Source: Planctomycetota bacterium (GTDB lineage: Bacteria > Planctomycetota > UBA11346). From it: 64,000 nt of DNA. Under the pieces are notes generated by a model, which saw only the letters and a list, made by a program, of their open reading frames with translations, was not told the DNA's origin and ran no database searches. Position 1 is the first letter of the stretch. Each line of letters begins with the position of its first letter. Position numbers and translations under genes: made by a program. This document shows positions 1 through 9,486 of this stretch, piece after piece. The stretch covers positions 559,125-623,124 of the forward strand of contig JADGDD010000001.1 in NCBI GenBank assembly GCA_016745075.1. Reading direction: 5' to 3'.

Positions 1-585
1 ATCTGCCTCAACAAAAGCTTTCATTATAATGCCTGATGTGTTGATGATATAGACTGCCGGAACAGGGAGGTTCCAGCTCTTATTAGCATTGAACGTTGAA
101 ACATCTAGACCGATAGCACAAGCTAATTTTTTATATGCTTCTATTGGTACAAACTGTAAATTATAATCAGCAATAACAGATTGATCAGCATCACAAAGTA
201 ACGGAAAGCTTAGTTCGTTTATCTCGGCAAAAGCATGTACTGATTCTTGAGACTGGGGGTTTATGGCAATAATAGACGCGCCCAATTCATTAATAGCAGG
301 TTTGATTTCTTGCATTAAGCGCATTTGTAAGGAACAGAAAGGGCACCATGCACCACGGAAAAACGTCAGTACTACTGGACCACGTTCTAAAGCCTTTTCT
401 AGTGATAGGTTCTGTCCATCATGATTTGGGAGAGTAAATGCAGGTGCTACATCTCCTGCAACAAGCCCGTTTGTCTGTGTTTGTTGCTTTACATCCGCAA
501 TGGTGTTGGCAATGATTTGCATTGCTTCTGATGGTAAGTCAAAACTGGCAAGAATAGCTTGTGCTTGTTCGTGAAATGTCGTCAT
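1..585 (-). CDS. Peroxiredoxin-like AhpC/TSA family protein (C-terminus beyond the left edge)
   Basis: The 195 visible residues read as a thioredoxin-fold peroxiredoxin. An N-terminal helix of about 40 residues is followed by the AhpC/TSA entry (GDVAPAFTLPN) and then FFRGAWCPFC, which places a CxxC pair at residues 81 and 84. The RG(A/S)WCPFC form is typical of the peroxiredoxin-like branch that reduces hydroperoxides with thioredoxin-type donors in the cytoplasm. No signal peptide is seen. Two adjacent ATG codons are possible (588 or 585). The ribosome site AAGGAG lies 2 nt before the first and 5 nt before the second, so the second is chosen. The gene follows the U32 pair on the same strand with a 61-nt gap that holds a perfect palindrome. 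The stop codon is outside the window. Confidence 0.85.
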   Translation of the reverse strand, partial: MTTFHEQAQAILASFDLPSEAMQIIANTIADVKQQTQTNGLVAGDVAPAFTLPNHDGQNLSLEKALERGPVVLTFFRGAWCPFCSLQMRLMQEIKPAINELGASIIAINPQSQESVHAFAEINELSFPLLCDADQSVIADYNLQFVPIEAYKKLACAIGLDVSTFNANKSWNLPVPAVYIINTSGIIMKAFVEAD

Positions 586-618
586 CATATCTCCTTCTCA
601 GGTGCTTCTGATGTACGA

Positions 619-634
619 TACGTTTTAAAACGTA
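619..634. promoter_or_regulatory. 16-bp perfect palindrome upstream of the peroxiredoxin gene
   Basis: TACGTTTTAAAACGTA is self-complementary over all 16 bases and sits 34-49 nt before the peroxiredoxin start codon. It overlaps an AT-rich hairpin (631-651) that straddles the stop codon of the preceding U32-like gene. It could be an operator or part of a weak terminator; the sequence alone does not decide. Confidence 0.35.
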
Positions 635-646
635 AAATGTTTGTTT

Positions 647-1858
647 TTACGAGCAATCTTTTGCAAAAAACACCTCTGCTTGCGAAACCATACCCTTATG
701 CCACGGAATACGAACAAGATGTCCTTCCGGTGCGTGTTCACAAGGGGTTCCATCAAGATTGCGGATGTCGTTGAGTGTGGTGGTGGCCGAATACCCATTT
801 GGTGATGTTATGTGAATGTCGGTACCGGTTGGAATGTCTTCAAGACAAAGGATGACAAGGCATTGTTTACGATATACATCCAGTACACGAGCAAGTGGTT
901 TAATGCGGTGACTTTCGTCTGGTTCATCGTCAAAGCGGTCTGTTTTATTCACACGGAAAAACCCAGGACGTAATGCTCGCGGACAGACACTTTTGAGCAT
1001 ACCTCCTAGTATTGCTGATGCCTCCCAGTTTTCACCAAGTTCTTGATAGCGTTGCCATTCTTTGCGAAAACAGGTCATTGCCGTTTTAAGATACTCTGGG
1101 TTTTCGCCACGGCCGTCAAATAACCACGAGGTAAGCTGCAAAGGGGCAAGTAGGTTCATGGAGGATAACAGTGAACGGTCAGCGCTATCAAACATACAGG
1201 AACCAAGCAGAGAGTCGCTAAAGCGGAAGCGCCGACCTGTTTCACCTTGTGTGGTCTGCATCGCTAGTGGTGCCGTTTCATTTGGAGAAAAATCATCACC
1301 ATTCGTTATAGCAGCCAGCAAACGTCTATCGCTATACTGTAATAACACAGGGCCAAAAACCTGCGTTTCCCACTCACAGTTTGTAGATGACATGCTCGTG
1401 CTCATGGTAGAGGCTGGAGTTTCGTTGGTAAAGACAATGCGGTTTATGTTTGTACTAGCATGAAAATCGTGACCAGTGCAATTAGCATTCCCAGTTTCGG
1501 TTGCTAAGTGGATATGGGCATTAGGAATAATTGCTAACACGCTTGTTTGCAGTGCTGGGTCTTGAATACGAATATGAATGATCTGCTCATCAGCACAAAC
1601 CTGTAAGATGGCATCTATAGTGCTGAGGTGAGAATCATGAGCGAGCATGTCGATATTACAGCCCAAGATGATAGGACGATCATCAATGAGCGTCTGAGCA
1701 GTTTGGCAGAGTGTACGGAATATCCCAGAGCTGTGACTGTGATGACGAATTGAAACACTGCTGTCTTCTAAAAAAATAAGATCAGCGCCAGCATCACAGG
1801 CCGTACGAAAGGTTTCTTCACAGGCAGAAAAAGTGGTAAATTGTGGAAGGGTGCTCAT
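647..1858 (-). CDS. Divergent U32-family paralogue paired with TrhP-like protein
   Basis: This 403-aa protein resembles the U32 (collagenase-like) family in outline. A TIM-barrel-like N-terminal part contains the phrase AGADLIFLE, matching GADAVYLAG of its neighbour. A central segment (DGRGENPEYLKTAMTCFRKEW) lines up with the EGRMKNDLYLANTLSCYRAAL segment of the neighbour, and both share a small C-terminal beta domain. The four-cysteine iron-sulfur signature of the TrhP family is not recognisable, so it may be a non-catalytic or structural partner. Its start overlaps the stop of the upstream U32 gene by 4 nt (ATGA), which implies translational coupling and probably a complex. The specific role is unknown. 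UbiU/UbiV-type heterodimers are a possible analogy, but both of those keep their clusters. Confidence 0.6.
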   Translation of the reverse strand: MSTLPQFTTFSACEETFRTACDAGADLIFLEDSSVSIRHHSHSSGIFRTLCQTAQTLIDDRPIILGCNIDMLAHDSHLSTIDAILQVCADEQIIHIRIQDPALQTSVLAIIPNAHIHLATETGNANCTGHDFHASTNINRIVFTNETPASTMSTSMSSTNCEWETQVFGPVLLQYSDRRLLAAITNGDDFSPNETAPLAMQTTQGETGRRFRFSDSLLGSCMFDSADRSLLSSMNLLAPLQLTSWLFDGRGENPEYLKTAMTCFRKEWQRYQELGENWEASAILGGMLKSVCPRALRPGFFRVNKTDRFDDEPDESHRIKPLARVLDVYRKQCLVILCLEDIPTGTDIHITSPNGYSATTTLNDIRNLDGTPCEHAPEGHLVRIPWHKGMVSQAEVFFAKDCS

Positions 1859-3033
1859 GCGGATTCCTCCAACAGGTGCCGTGCAATAACGCTGCCTTGA
1901 GGAATATCGAGTTTGAGGAAACCGATACTATTAGGCCGACTTCTTTCAACAGTTTCACCGTGTAAATTTGTTATAGCAGGTAAGGTGCTATCATGGTAAT
2001 TCCCATCTGGGGTTAAAATGCGGATAGCATCACCTGGCACAGCACCATCTTTCCATTCAACGACGATAGTGCCTGCTGTGCTGTGGCGCACCTTGCCAAG
2101 GAATTTAATTTGTGCTTGGTAGCCTTCAAATGCGGTATTTACACCGGTAGAACGTTCTTGCAAAAAACCAGCACCTAATGTGCGATTTGATACGGTATGA
2201 AGTTGCTCTTCAAGTTGATGGATAGGAGCGCTCTCTTTGGTAGCTAGAGCATCCAAAGCGGCACGATAGCAAGAGAGTGTGTTGGCCAAATATAAATCGT
2301 TTTTCATTCGCCCTTCCACTTTGAGAGAGGCGATTCCTGCTTGTTGAATGTCTGGTAATAAAGAAATGCCCATTAGGTCCTGCGCGTTCATCAATGGTGT
2401 TTGCTGAATAATTTCTTGTTCATTATTTTCAATGCCAAATTGATAACGACAACTATGCATGCAACCACCACGATTAGAATCACGCCCTGCTGTGTAGCTA
2501 GAAATGACACATTTTCCCGAATGGCTTGCGCACATACTACCGTGGACAAAAATCTCAATATCAATGCCGGTGGTTTCAAAAAGGTGAGCACATTCGGCAA
2601 TAGAAACTTCCCTGCCTAAAATAATACGGCTAGCCCCTTGATCTATCCAAAATTGGCTAGATCGGCTATTTAAGACGCTTGCTTGGGTTGAAATATGCAA
2701 CGGGATAGTGGTTTGTTTACGTGCAGCCGCAAAGATACCTGCATCAGCAATAATAAGAGCATCTGGTTGAATATCTTCCATGTGGGCAAGCCATTCAGGT
2801 AGCGCAGCCATATCACATTCATGGGCAAGAATATTCATTGTTATATAAATCTTTTTCCCCATTTTTCGTGCAATAGCTGTTGCTGAACGAATTTCATCCA
2901 GTGAACAATTATCCGCATGCTTACGTAGACTGAAGCGCTGTCCTGCTAAGTAGACAGCATCAGCGCCAAAGGCATACGCAGTATGCAAACGATCAAGGTT
3001 TCCAGCAGGGGCAAGTAATTCAGGTAATTTCAT
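1855..3033 (-). CDS. trhP: U32 family protein, TrhP/YegQ-like tRNA hydroxylation protein
   Basis: The 392-aa protein begins PELLAPAGNLDRLHTAYAFGADAVYLAGQRFSLR in effect, the classic U32 opening (residues 4-37). It carries the family's cysteine signature MCxSHSGKC ... GGCMHSC (Cys168, 175, 191, 195), expected to bind a [4Fe-4S] cluster. In Escherichia coli the closest named relative, TrhP (YegQ), makes 5-hydroxyuridine at position 34 of tRNAs using prephenate-dependent chemistry. The relative RlhA acts on 23S rRNA instead. The EIFVHGSMC block and the overall length favour TrhP. It is the first gene of a coupled pair with the divergent paralogue downstream. The start has no clear Shine-Dalgarno sequence, but no later Met would preserve the barrel. 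Confidence 0.75.
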   Translation of the reverse strand: MKLPELLAPAGNLDRLHTAYAFGADAVYLAGQRFSLRKHADNCSLDEIRSATAIARKMGKKIYITMNILAHECDMAALPEWLAHMEDIQPDALIIADAGIFAAARKQTTIPLHISTQASVLNSRSSQFWIDQGASRIILGREVSIAECAHLFETTGIDIEIFVHGSMCASHSGKCVISSYTAGRDSNRGGCMHSCRYQFGIENNEQEIIQQTPLMNAQDLMGISLLPDIQQAGIASLKVEGRMKNDLYLANTLSCYRAALDALATKESAPIHQLEEQLHTVSNRTLGAGFLQERSTGVNTAFEGYQAQIKFLGKVRHSTAGTIVVEWKDGAVPGDAIRILTPDGNYHDSTLPAITNLHGETVERSRPNSIGFLKLDIPQGSVIARHLLEESA

Positions 3034-3111
3034 AGAGTTTATTTACAATCAAGAAAAAGGGGAAGGGTACGGAAAGTTTACATAATTTAAGTAGAGCTAA
3101 AAGGCGCTCTC

Positions 3112-4638
3112 TTATCGTCGATCCCACCAAGTCAGCATGGCGCCACCAATAAATAAGCACGGCATAACAATGAGTAATAAAATGAGTAATAAAGACATGT
3201 CATCATCAGTCGTACGGACTTGTACCAAATCACGGTTAGCTTCGGGAATAACGGTTGTGGTGTCTTGATGTGCAAGCCAGTCTATGCTTTCGAGCAAGGC
3301 GTTTGCATTAGCGAGGCCTTGTTGGGCAACTTGTGGATCGCTAGCAATTTCTCGTGAACCCCATACAAGCAACCGTGCCTTTTTTTCAGGATTTACTGAT
3401 TGTGGGTGTGGAGCATATTCAGCAGCAGCTGCAATCGCAAAGCGAGACTCTTTATGATAATTGCCAATGGTACTTTCGTCATTGGGTGGGCTGAGCCATG
3501 CCAATGAACCAGGTATCGCAAGTAGGGGGTACATAACAAATGGTGGTGTACCCAATTTTGCAAATTGTTTAGCGGTTGCGCTTGATGCATCCTGTGTGTC
3601 TGGTGCTGTATACGGAATAAGATGAGTACTCATCGGACTCATTATCACTTGGCCTGAATCTGCTGCGTTTGCTAAAATAGTTGTATTCAAAAAGTTTTCT
3701 TTTGGTAAGACTATTCGGTCAAAACGTTGTGTTCCACCGCGGTCTGCTTGCTCAATACTACGAATCACCAGCGGTGGTAAACATGGTGACTCATGATCGA
3801 ACCATGTTTCAAGCTGCTGTGGAGTACGAGTAATACTTATACCGTGAGCAATACCGCGTAAACGTAAGGCATAGCCAAGATCGTCTGGCAGACTGTGGTT
3901 GCCTAGGACACAAATGCTTCCGCCATCACGTAGCAAAGTATGGAATGAACGTATGATGGATTCGCCGACTGGTGAACGAGTTCCGGCAAAAACAACGACA
4001 CCATCATCTGGTAAATGCCCTGCATTACGAATAGCGTGGGCATCTACGTTTTTCACTTCATAGCCATGAAGCTGTAATAAACGTTGCCACTCAGCTGCGC
4101 TATTTGCTCCCGCTTCTGTAGCGGATAATTCACCATGACCATGAACAAAATAGACGGGAACTCGACTATCGGTATTTAAGTTGACCAAAGCACCGCCAAG
4201 GTCTTGTTGTAGAGTATAAATGAGACGACGGTTTAAGGGGATGCGAAAATGTCGTTCACCGGTAAAGAGATGAATCGCATAACTGTCTAACTCGCCATGT
4301 TGTTTTTCATAGCGCTCTAATACGGCCCTATCTAATTCTGGATCTATGTGTGTATATTGAATGCGTTCGTCTATTTCGGAAACCTGTTGCAATTGTTCCG
4401 AAATAACTGAAGCCATCGTATCTGGCCAGACTGAGAGCATGCTGACTGGATTATCTTTTTCTTTAATAATACGTATTAGTTCAGGGTGGATGGTAAAATT
4501 ACCGGCCAAAGAATAGTCCCAAGCTATTTTTGATTTATCGCTGGCAGCAATGCCGAGAATGAGAACTGCTATAATAAAAGCTGTTTTTCCACCAAGAAAA
4601 CCAAGTCGACGAAATGCAGAGATATTTAGTTTACCCAT
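3112..4638 (-). CDS. GldG-like ABC transporter auxiliary protein
   Basis: A 508-aa membrane protein with one N-terminal helix (about residues 16-32), a large extracytoplasmic region and one C-terminal helix (about 482-503) ending in WWDRR. The body contains PVYFVHGHGELSATEAG, typical of the ABC_transp_aux / GldG family, whose fold resembles an IFT52-like domain. In gliding Bacteroidota, GldG works with GldF and the ATPase GldA. In PVC bacteria the same trio is common with unknown substrate. The start is supported by GGAGG 4 nt upstream. It overlaps the stop of the permease gene before it by 8 nt, so the two are co-translated. No ATPase is adjacent. Confidence 0.75.
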   Translation of the reverse strand: MGKLNISAFRRLGFLGGKTAFIIAVLILGIAASDKSKIAWDYSLAGNFTIHPELIRIIKEKDNPVSMLSVWPDTMASVISEQLQQVSEIDERIQYTHIDPELDRAVLERYEKQHGELDSYAIHLFTGERHFRIPLNRRLIYTLQQDLGGALVNLNTDSRVPVYFVHGHGELSATEAGANSAAEWQRLLQLHGYEVKNVDAHAIRNAGHLPDDGVVVFAGTRSPVGESIIRSFHTLLRDGGSICVLGNHSLPDDLGYALRLRGIAHGISITRTPQQLETWFDHESPCLPPLVIRSIEQADRGGTQRFDRIVLPKENFLNTTILANAADSGQVIMSPMSTHLIPYTAPDTQDASSATAKQFAKLGTPPFVMYPLLAIPGSLAWLSPPNDESTIGNYHKESRFAIAAAAEYAPHPQSVNPEKKARLLVWGSREIASDPQVAQQGLANANALLESIDWLAHQDTTTVIPEANRDLVQVRTTDDDMSLLLILLLIVMPCLFIGGAMLTWWDRR

Positions 4639-5365
4639 GCGTCCTCCGCACAGCTAGAATGCCATGGGCAAGCACCAAGAAAATACTCGTACCGCCAATA
4701 AAATACAACAGAGTGCCGAGACTTATTTTGCCATGAATCATGTCCTGCATTCTATTAAGTATGCTGATGTGGTCACCAATACTACTCATTACATCATTTT
4801 TGTTGCCACTTAAAAAACCAGTGAGTAGCAACACAGCGAGACAGGCAAAGGTAATGACATAAGCTGCAACAGGGCTATCGACTAATAGGCTAATCCAGAT
4901 GCCAATCGCGGATAGCAATCCACACATCAAGACCATACCAAAGTACCCAGCAAGTAATTGGAAGCCGCCAGGATCACTAACAAAAACAAGGACGAGTGGT
5001 TGGACTAAAGTTGCGGCAATAAGGGTCAGCAACATAATCCAGACCGCGAGAAATTTCCCTAGTATCAAATGCCAATCTTTTACAGGAACAGTTAAAAGTA
5101 ATTGCATAGTTCCATGCACACGTTCAGCAGCGAAGCTGTTCATGGTTAGTGCTGGCGCAAGAAACATCAGCCACCACATGCTTAAAGATAAAGAGGTTAC
5201 AAATAGCGGTTGATGGGTCATTTCCTGCCCGTGGGCTGCACCAAGATCGCCAACATAGAAAGCACCATTGGCGAGGAAAGCCCAACAGGCCAACACCAAC
5301 CAGGCAAGTGGAGTCGAGAAGAACTGGATAAGATCACGGCGGCAGATGGCCCAAAGCGCTTGCAT
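4631..5365 (-). CDS. GldF-like ABC transporter permease
   Basis: A 244-aa integral membrane protein with about six hydrophobic helices. It contains the ABC-2 phrase NSFAAERVHGTMQLLLTVPVKDWHLILGKFLA, characteristic in form of GldF/NosY-type permeases (the AERxxGTxxLLLTxPV block). It forms the upstream half of an overlapping pair with the GldG-like protein. The usual partner ATPase (GldA type) would be expected immediately upstream, but a glycoside hydrolase gene is there instead, so the nucleotide-binding subunit must be encoded elsewhere or is missing. The substrate is unknown. Confidence 0.78.
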   Translation of the reverse strand: MQALWAICRRDLIQFFSTPLAWLVLACWAFLANGAFYVGDLGAAHGQEMTHQPLFVTSLSLSMWWLMFLAPALTMNSFAAERVHGTMQLLLTVPVKDWHLILGKFLAVWIMLLTLIAATLVQPLVLVFVSDPGGFQLLAGYFGMVLMCGLLSAIGIWISLLVDSPVAAYVITFACLAVLLLTGFLSGNKNDVMSSIGDHISILNRMQDMIHGKISLGTLLYFIGGTSIFLVLAHGILAVRRTHG

Positions 5366-5460
5366 AGACGCGGAGTATGGGCCGTTATCGAAGCAGTAAA
5401 GAGAGGATGCTTATACCCTCTCATCACTAATAACCCATATGAATGCCCCGACTTGAATCT

Positions 5461-8400
5461 TTACTCTAATACACACATAGCATAGGTTGGTAGCTGCATA
5501 TTACGGAAACCTGCGGGGAACTTGCCGTGTGCAACTTGCGGTTCTGTTGAAGAAATGCTATGCAATGAACCAAAGGCTATGGGAAAAGGTTCACGTGGCG
5601 GTGTTGTGTGGCCAAGCGCTGACCATGGAATGGCAAGTTCAAAGAAACAGGCTTTTAAGGGAAAATTGGTATCTAGTGGTAACATGCTGAGATCTGGCCA
5701 TTCTGGCAACTCATCATGTTGGGTTATATTCAGACGTAAATGAGCCTCATCTATCTGGATACCGTTCATAAAATAGGTGGGCTGGCCGTTGGGGTCTTGG
5801 GAGGCGACAATTTGACTTGGGCCAACAAAAAAGTCAAAGCTGGTGTCATTCCATACATTTGGAGTGCCGCTAAATGAATGTTCAGGAGAAACTATAATCA
5901 AAGCGGTGTACAGGTGTTCCGTATCATAAAGCGCATAGGCAATAGCTCCGTGTTGGCTTGTATCTCCATCTATGTTGAGGACCGCAGGTGTGGTACAGGC
6001 CCATGGTGAAATAACTTTATCAATTTCTGCGTTTCTCCACTTCCAATAATCACCATCAAGAGGTAGACTCGGGCTTTTATGAGACTGAATGGTTGTTCGC
6101 GTTTCGTCTTGGATAGCAAGTGGACGTTCACTACGTATACCTGCATTCACGATTATCGTTCTCCAGAAATCGGCTGAAAGGTCGGTATGAATAAGCGGTA
6201 AACAGCTCATATAACAGTGCCCCTTGCCAACGGCTTTGTGGGCAATGAGACAAGTTGTGCTATCTTCAACATACATACCGGCTTTATGCGAACAGTTCTT
6301 CCATGGAAAAATGGCAACAGAGGAAGACCACTCTTCCGGGATACTTGAAAACCCTGTGTTACAGCCGGGGATATTTTCTAAATGTAGACTGTTTATACCG
6401 TGCAAGAGAGGGGGGCGGTTTAACAGTGAAATTGTATAATTTGCTAGAGTATGTCGTGGCCATTGTGGATGTTCTTCCGTTAAGACGCAGAAGACTTCAC
6501 CGCCAGCATGCAAAAAGGCTTGGGTGTGATCAGATTGGAGCTCTTCTTGTGATTCGATAAAACGTAGGTTCACCTCTTCACTGACTTGGAATGGCCCATG
6601 GCTGTGCGTAAGTGCTAAATCGAAATCTTTATTTGATGTGCTGTATGCCACGGGTATTTCTGTTTGTTGTTCAAAACACCAATCCAATATACGATCAAAG
6701 ACCATATCAGCTTGTGCTTCTAAGCCGAGATTCTCTGTCAAACAGAGTTGAGAGCATAAAACAGCACCTTGTCCGCTGCTTATTGTAGCAAGAATATATT
6801 CGTCTAATTTACGCCCGCTTAAAAGACCTTGTAAGTTTCTGCCAGCTTCTGCTTGTGGCCATGTCCAGCTATCATCGGCAATACGCCCACTTTGCCATGG
6901 ACCAATTGTTTTTTCTGAGAAGAAGTTACTTAAATGTGTACTGCTTGGTAATGCGCTTCGTTCACGGCTGACTTGTGCTAAACCATAGGGAACACTAACA
7001 GGGTGGTTTACCTGTGTGCTATTTCGTTGCAGCACACCAGCGTGAAAAAACGTTGGCTGTCGTTCTTGCCGCAAAAGAACAACGCGACCACCTGTACGGA
7101 TAAAGTTTTCAATTTCAGAATTTACGTTTTCTAGAGAACTTATAATCCAAGGAATCTGTTTTTCAGGAGCTTCATCGGTGATCGTATAAGTTATACCGCG
7201 TTTGTTGAGTGCTGTTTGTATTTGTGTATCTGTACCACTATAAGCAAGTGTTTGCATACGCTTTTGTGTAGGACTATAGACTTGCCAGCTTTTTATAGAC
7301 AAAACGGATGATTCATTCTCCCATTGGGCCGTCAATTCAAAATGGCCTATTTTTTGTGGATGCAAAGACAATTCAAGCCGTTGTTGTTGATAGTGTTCAA
7401 GCTGAATGTCTATGGTCTGTAATAAATGTCCTTGTGCAAAGATATTCAATTTACGATGGATGGTTTTGCCGCTATCATTACAGATAACTAGTGTTTTTCG
7501 GTTTGTTGTTTGCGCATACAGTGAGCAGCCCCGTTCTGCTATATCAATAAGGACTGGTGTAAATGCTGCTATCAGTGCTGGCCCGACCTTACTATTCAGA
7601 CGATAGGTCGGCAGACTTGTATCCCATTGTGGGTTAACATAGGGGCGACGCACTTCACACATATGACTATTTTCATGATTTTCAGCATAATCAATTCTGA
7701 GAGTGTTTTCATGATCTGCTGGAATATTTATTTCTTGAGAGCCAAATAATTGATCGAAAAGATAAACTTCAACGCTAAAAGGAAAAGTGCCACAAATATT
7801 CATCATGCGGTGTTTGCGAATTTCTTCTCCATACCAGAATGCAATTTGCTGATCAATATCTTGTTGTGAAGAAAAATCTACAGGATGCCGTGATGCTCCA
7901 AAAAGTCCTTCACCGATAAAACCACGAGTTCCCCAGTACACAGTATCTCCCCACCATTCACCGGCTATAAGTGGACGTTTTGCCTGTTGTGTATCCGCCC
8001 ATTTGCGTTGCTGGCCAATAACCGCACTTAGAGATGGTTCGCAATGAATATGCATAATATCACCATGTGGCCAAGCTGCTGCACCGCTGGCCAATACAGG
8101 GCGAGTTGAATCGATATTACGGACTGTTTCAATGAATTTCTGAACGGGTTTATCCCAAGCCTGGTTGATTCGATAGAGTTCATTTTCGACATCCCAGAGT
8201 ATAATAGACGGGTGATGACGGTCTCGTATAACCCATTCTTGTAATTCTTGTATTGCATGTGCTTGAAAACGTTCTCCACCTTTTAGGTAATTTTTCTCAG
8301 CAGACGACCACATGGAAGATTGTGCTTCAACCAGCATGCCAAGTTCATCGCAAACATCATAGATGACAGATGGGCCAATGCAGGCGTGAACACGTACGCA

Positions 8401-9282
8401 ATTGAAACCTATTTTTTGTAACGTTGTAAGAAAGGTGGTCAAATAATCGTGTCGCCATAAATGTGGAGAAATACGATGACGAACCATGCTAAAACCAAAT
8501 AAACGAATTGGAGTATCGTTGAGCTGTATCTCTTCGCCAACACAACAAACTGTGCGTAAGCCAAAGCGTAGGGGGTAGCGATGACAGATGTTTCCTGCTT
8601 CATCATGTGCACAAATGTCTAGATGGTAGAGTACAGGGTTGTCTGGAGACCACTGCGTTAAATGCTTTACATCTATAGAAATGTTATTGGTTTCTCTAGC
8701 AGGAGCAACCAAATCACCAGAAATACTCCAAGTTGCGGCATTACTGTCTACCGTCAGATGAAACTGTTGGTCATGATAGCTGTAAGAAGCGTCAATAATG
8801 CGTGTTGCAGGTCGTCCAAGCAGATGAATGTCTTGCCAAATTCCACGCGGAACTGGACCTTCTTCAAAATCAACCGGATAGCTGACTGGATGCAATAATG
8901 CATAGCCATCTTCAATCGCAGAAGAACCGGTTACCAGTATGCGGAGCCGAGCAGAATCACCAGCCTGAAGTGGCAAGGGGACCTCAAAAGGCATAAAACC
9001 ACCAATATGTTCACCAACCTTCTGATCATTGATAAAAATTTCAGCCTTAAATGCAACGGCTTCACAATATAGAATACAGTCAAGGTCATTCCATTCTATA
9101 GGAATAGAAATATTTCGCTCTATCCAAGCTTGTTCGACATCAATCCATTCTAAAGGAAACTTCCAGCATTCCCCATGCGTCCACATACTTGGTATGTGAA
9201 TGCTTTCGCTTTCAGTCGCTGAACTGTTACTATATGGGGTAAAACTCCAATTACCATTCAGGGATACTTGTTGTGTGAACAT
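5461..9282 (-). CDS. Glycoside hydrolase family 2 enzyme with C-terminal CBM9-like domain
   Basis: A 1273-aa protein. Residues 1-160 form a GH2 sugar-binding jelly roll (GNWSF, ERNISIP). An immunoglobulin-like domain (about 160-245) is followed by the catalytic TIM barrel from about 255. In it, ILWDVENE supplies the acid/base Glu368, and RPLIAGEWWG supplies the likely nucleophile Glu442. The C-terminal region (about 1085-1273) has an LYTALIIVSPEHSF ... WNDTSFDFF pattern typical of CBM9/DOMON-like modules that bind sugars. No classical signal peptide is present, which is notable for such a long modular hydrolase. Family 2 includes beta-galactosidases, beta-glucuronidases and beta-mannosidases, and the exact substrate cannot be read here. 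The start is fixed by TAGGAGG 6 nt upstream. It is transcribed alone, divergent from the small exported protein. Confidence 0.8.
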   Translation of the reverse strand: MFTQQVSLNGNWSFTPYSNSSATESESIHIPSMWTHGECWKFPLEWIDVEQAWIERNISIPIEWNDLDCILYCEAVAFKAEIFINDQKVGEHIGGFMPFEVPLPLQAGDSARLRILVTGSSAIEDGYALLHPVSYPVDFEEGPVPRGIWQDIHLLGRPATRIIDASYSYHDQQFHLTVDSNAATWSISGDLVAPARETNNISIDVKHLTQWSPDNPVLYHLDICAHDEAGNICHRYPLRFGLRTVCCVGEEIQLNDTPIRLFGFSMVRHRISPHLWRHDYLTTFLTTLQKIGFNCVRVHACIGPSVIYDVCDELGMLVEAQSSMWSSAEKNYLKGGERFQAHAIQELQEWVIRDRHHPSIILWDVENELYRINQAWDKPVQKFIETVRNIDSTRPVLASGAAAWPHGDIMHIHCEPSLSAVIGQQRKWADTQQAKRPLIAGEWWGDTVYWGTRGFIGEGLFGASRHPVDFSSQQDIDQQIAFWYGEEIRKHRMMNICGTFPFSVEVYLFDQLFGSQEINIPADHENTLRIDYAENHENSHMCEVRRPYVNPQWDTSLPTYRLNSKVGPALIAAFTPVLIDIAERGCSLYAQTTNRKTLVICNDSGKTIHRKLNIFAQGHLLQTIDIQLEHYQQQRLELSLHPQKIGHFELTAQWENESSVLSIKSWQVYSPTQKRMQTLAYSGTDTQIQTALNKRGITYTITDEAPEKQIPWIISSLENVNSEIENFIRTGGRVVLLRQERQPTFFHAGVLQRNSTQVNHPVSVPYGLAQVSRERSALPSSTHLSNFFSEKTIGPWQSGRIADDSWTWPQAEAGRNLQGLLSGRKLDEYILATISSGQGAVLCSQLCLTENLGLEAQADMVFDRILDWCFEQQTEIPVAYSTSNKDFDLALTHSHGPFQVSEEVNLRFIESQEELQSDHTQAFLHAGGEVFCVLTEEHPQWPRHTLANYTISLLNRPPLLHGINSLHLENIPGCNTGFSSIPEEWSSSVAIFPWKNCSHKAGMYVEDSTTCLIAHKAVGKGHCYMSCLPLIHTDLSADFWRTIIVNAGIRSERPLAIQDETRTTIQSHKSPSLPLDGDYWKWRNAEIDKVISPWACTTPAVLNIDGDTSQHGAIAYALYDTEHLYTALIIVSPEHSFSGTPNVWNDTSFDFFVGPSQIVASQDPNGQPTYFMNGIQIDEAHLRLNITQHDELPEWPDLSMLPLDTNFPLKACFFELAIPWSALGHTTPPREPFPIAFGSLHSISSTEPQVAHGKFPAGFRNMQLPTYAMCVLE

Positions 9283-9308
9283 CTATTCCTCCTAAATCAA
9301 AAAATGAC

Positions 9309-9342
9309 ATGATTTTATCCATATCGACAGGCACAAAATCAT
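9309..9342. promoter_or_regulatory. Inverted repeat upstream of the GH2 gene
   Basis: Two 8-bp arms, ATGATTTT and AAAATCAT, are separated by 18 bp and lie 27-60 nt upstream of the GH2 start codon in the divergent promoter region. This could be an operator for a sugar-responsive regulator, but the arms are AT-rich and a chance match is possible. Confidence 0.25.
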
Positions 9343-9486
9343 CCATGATAACGTTCAAATCACAATAATGTTAACTTTAGTCTGAGTTGCAAGTTTTATG
9401 TGGATTTTCCCTACAGGCTTAAGACTTGTTCCTTTGCATATCTTAGCTAGCCTTTTAAAATAATGATTCTTAGAAAAAGGTGCCCG

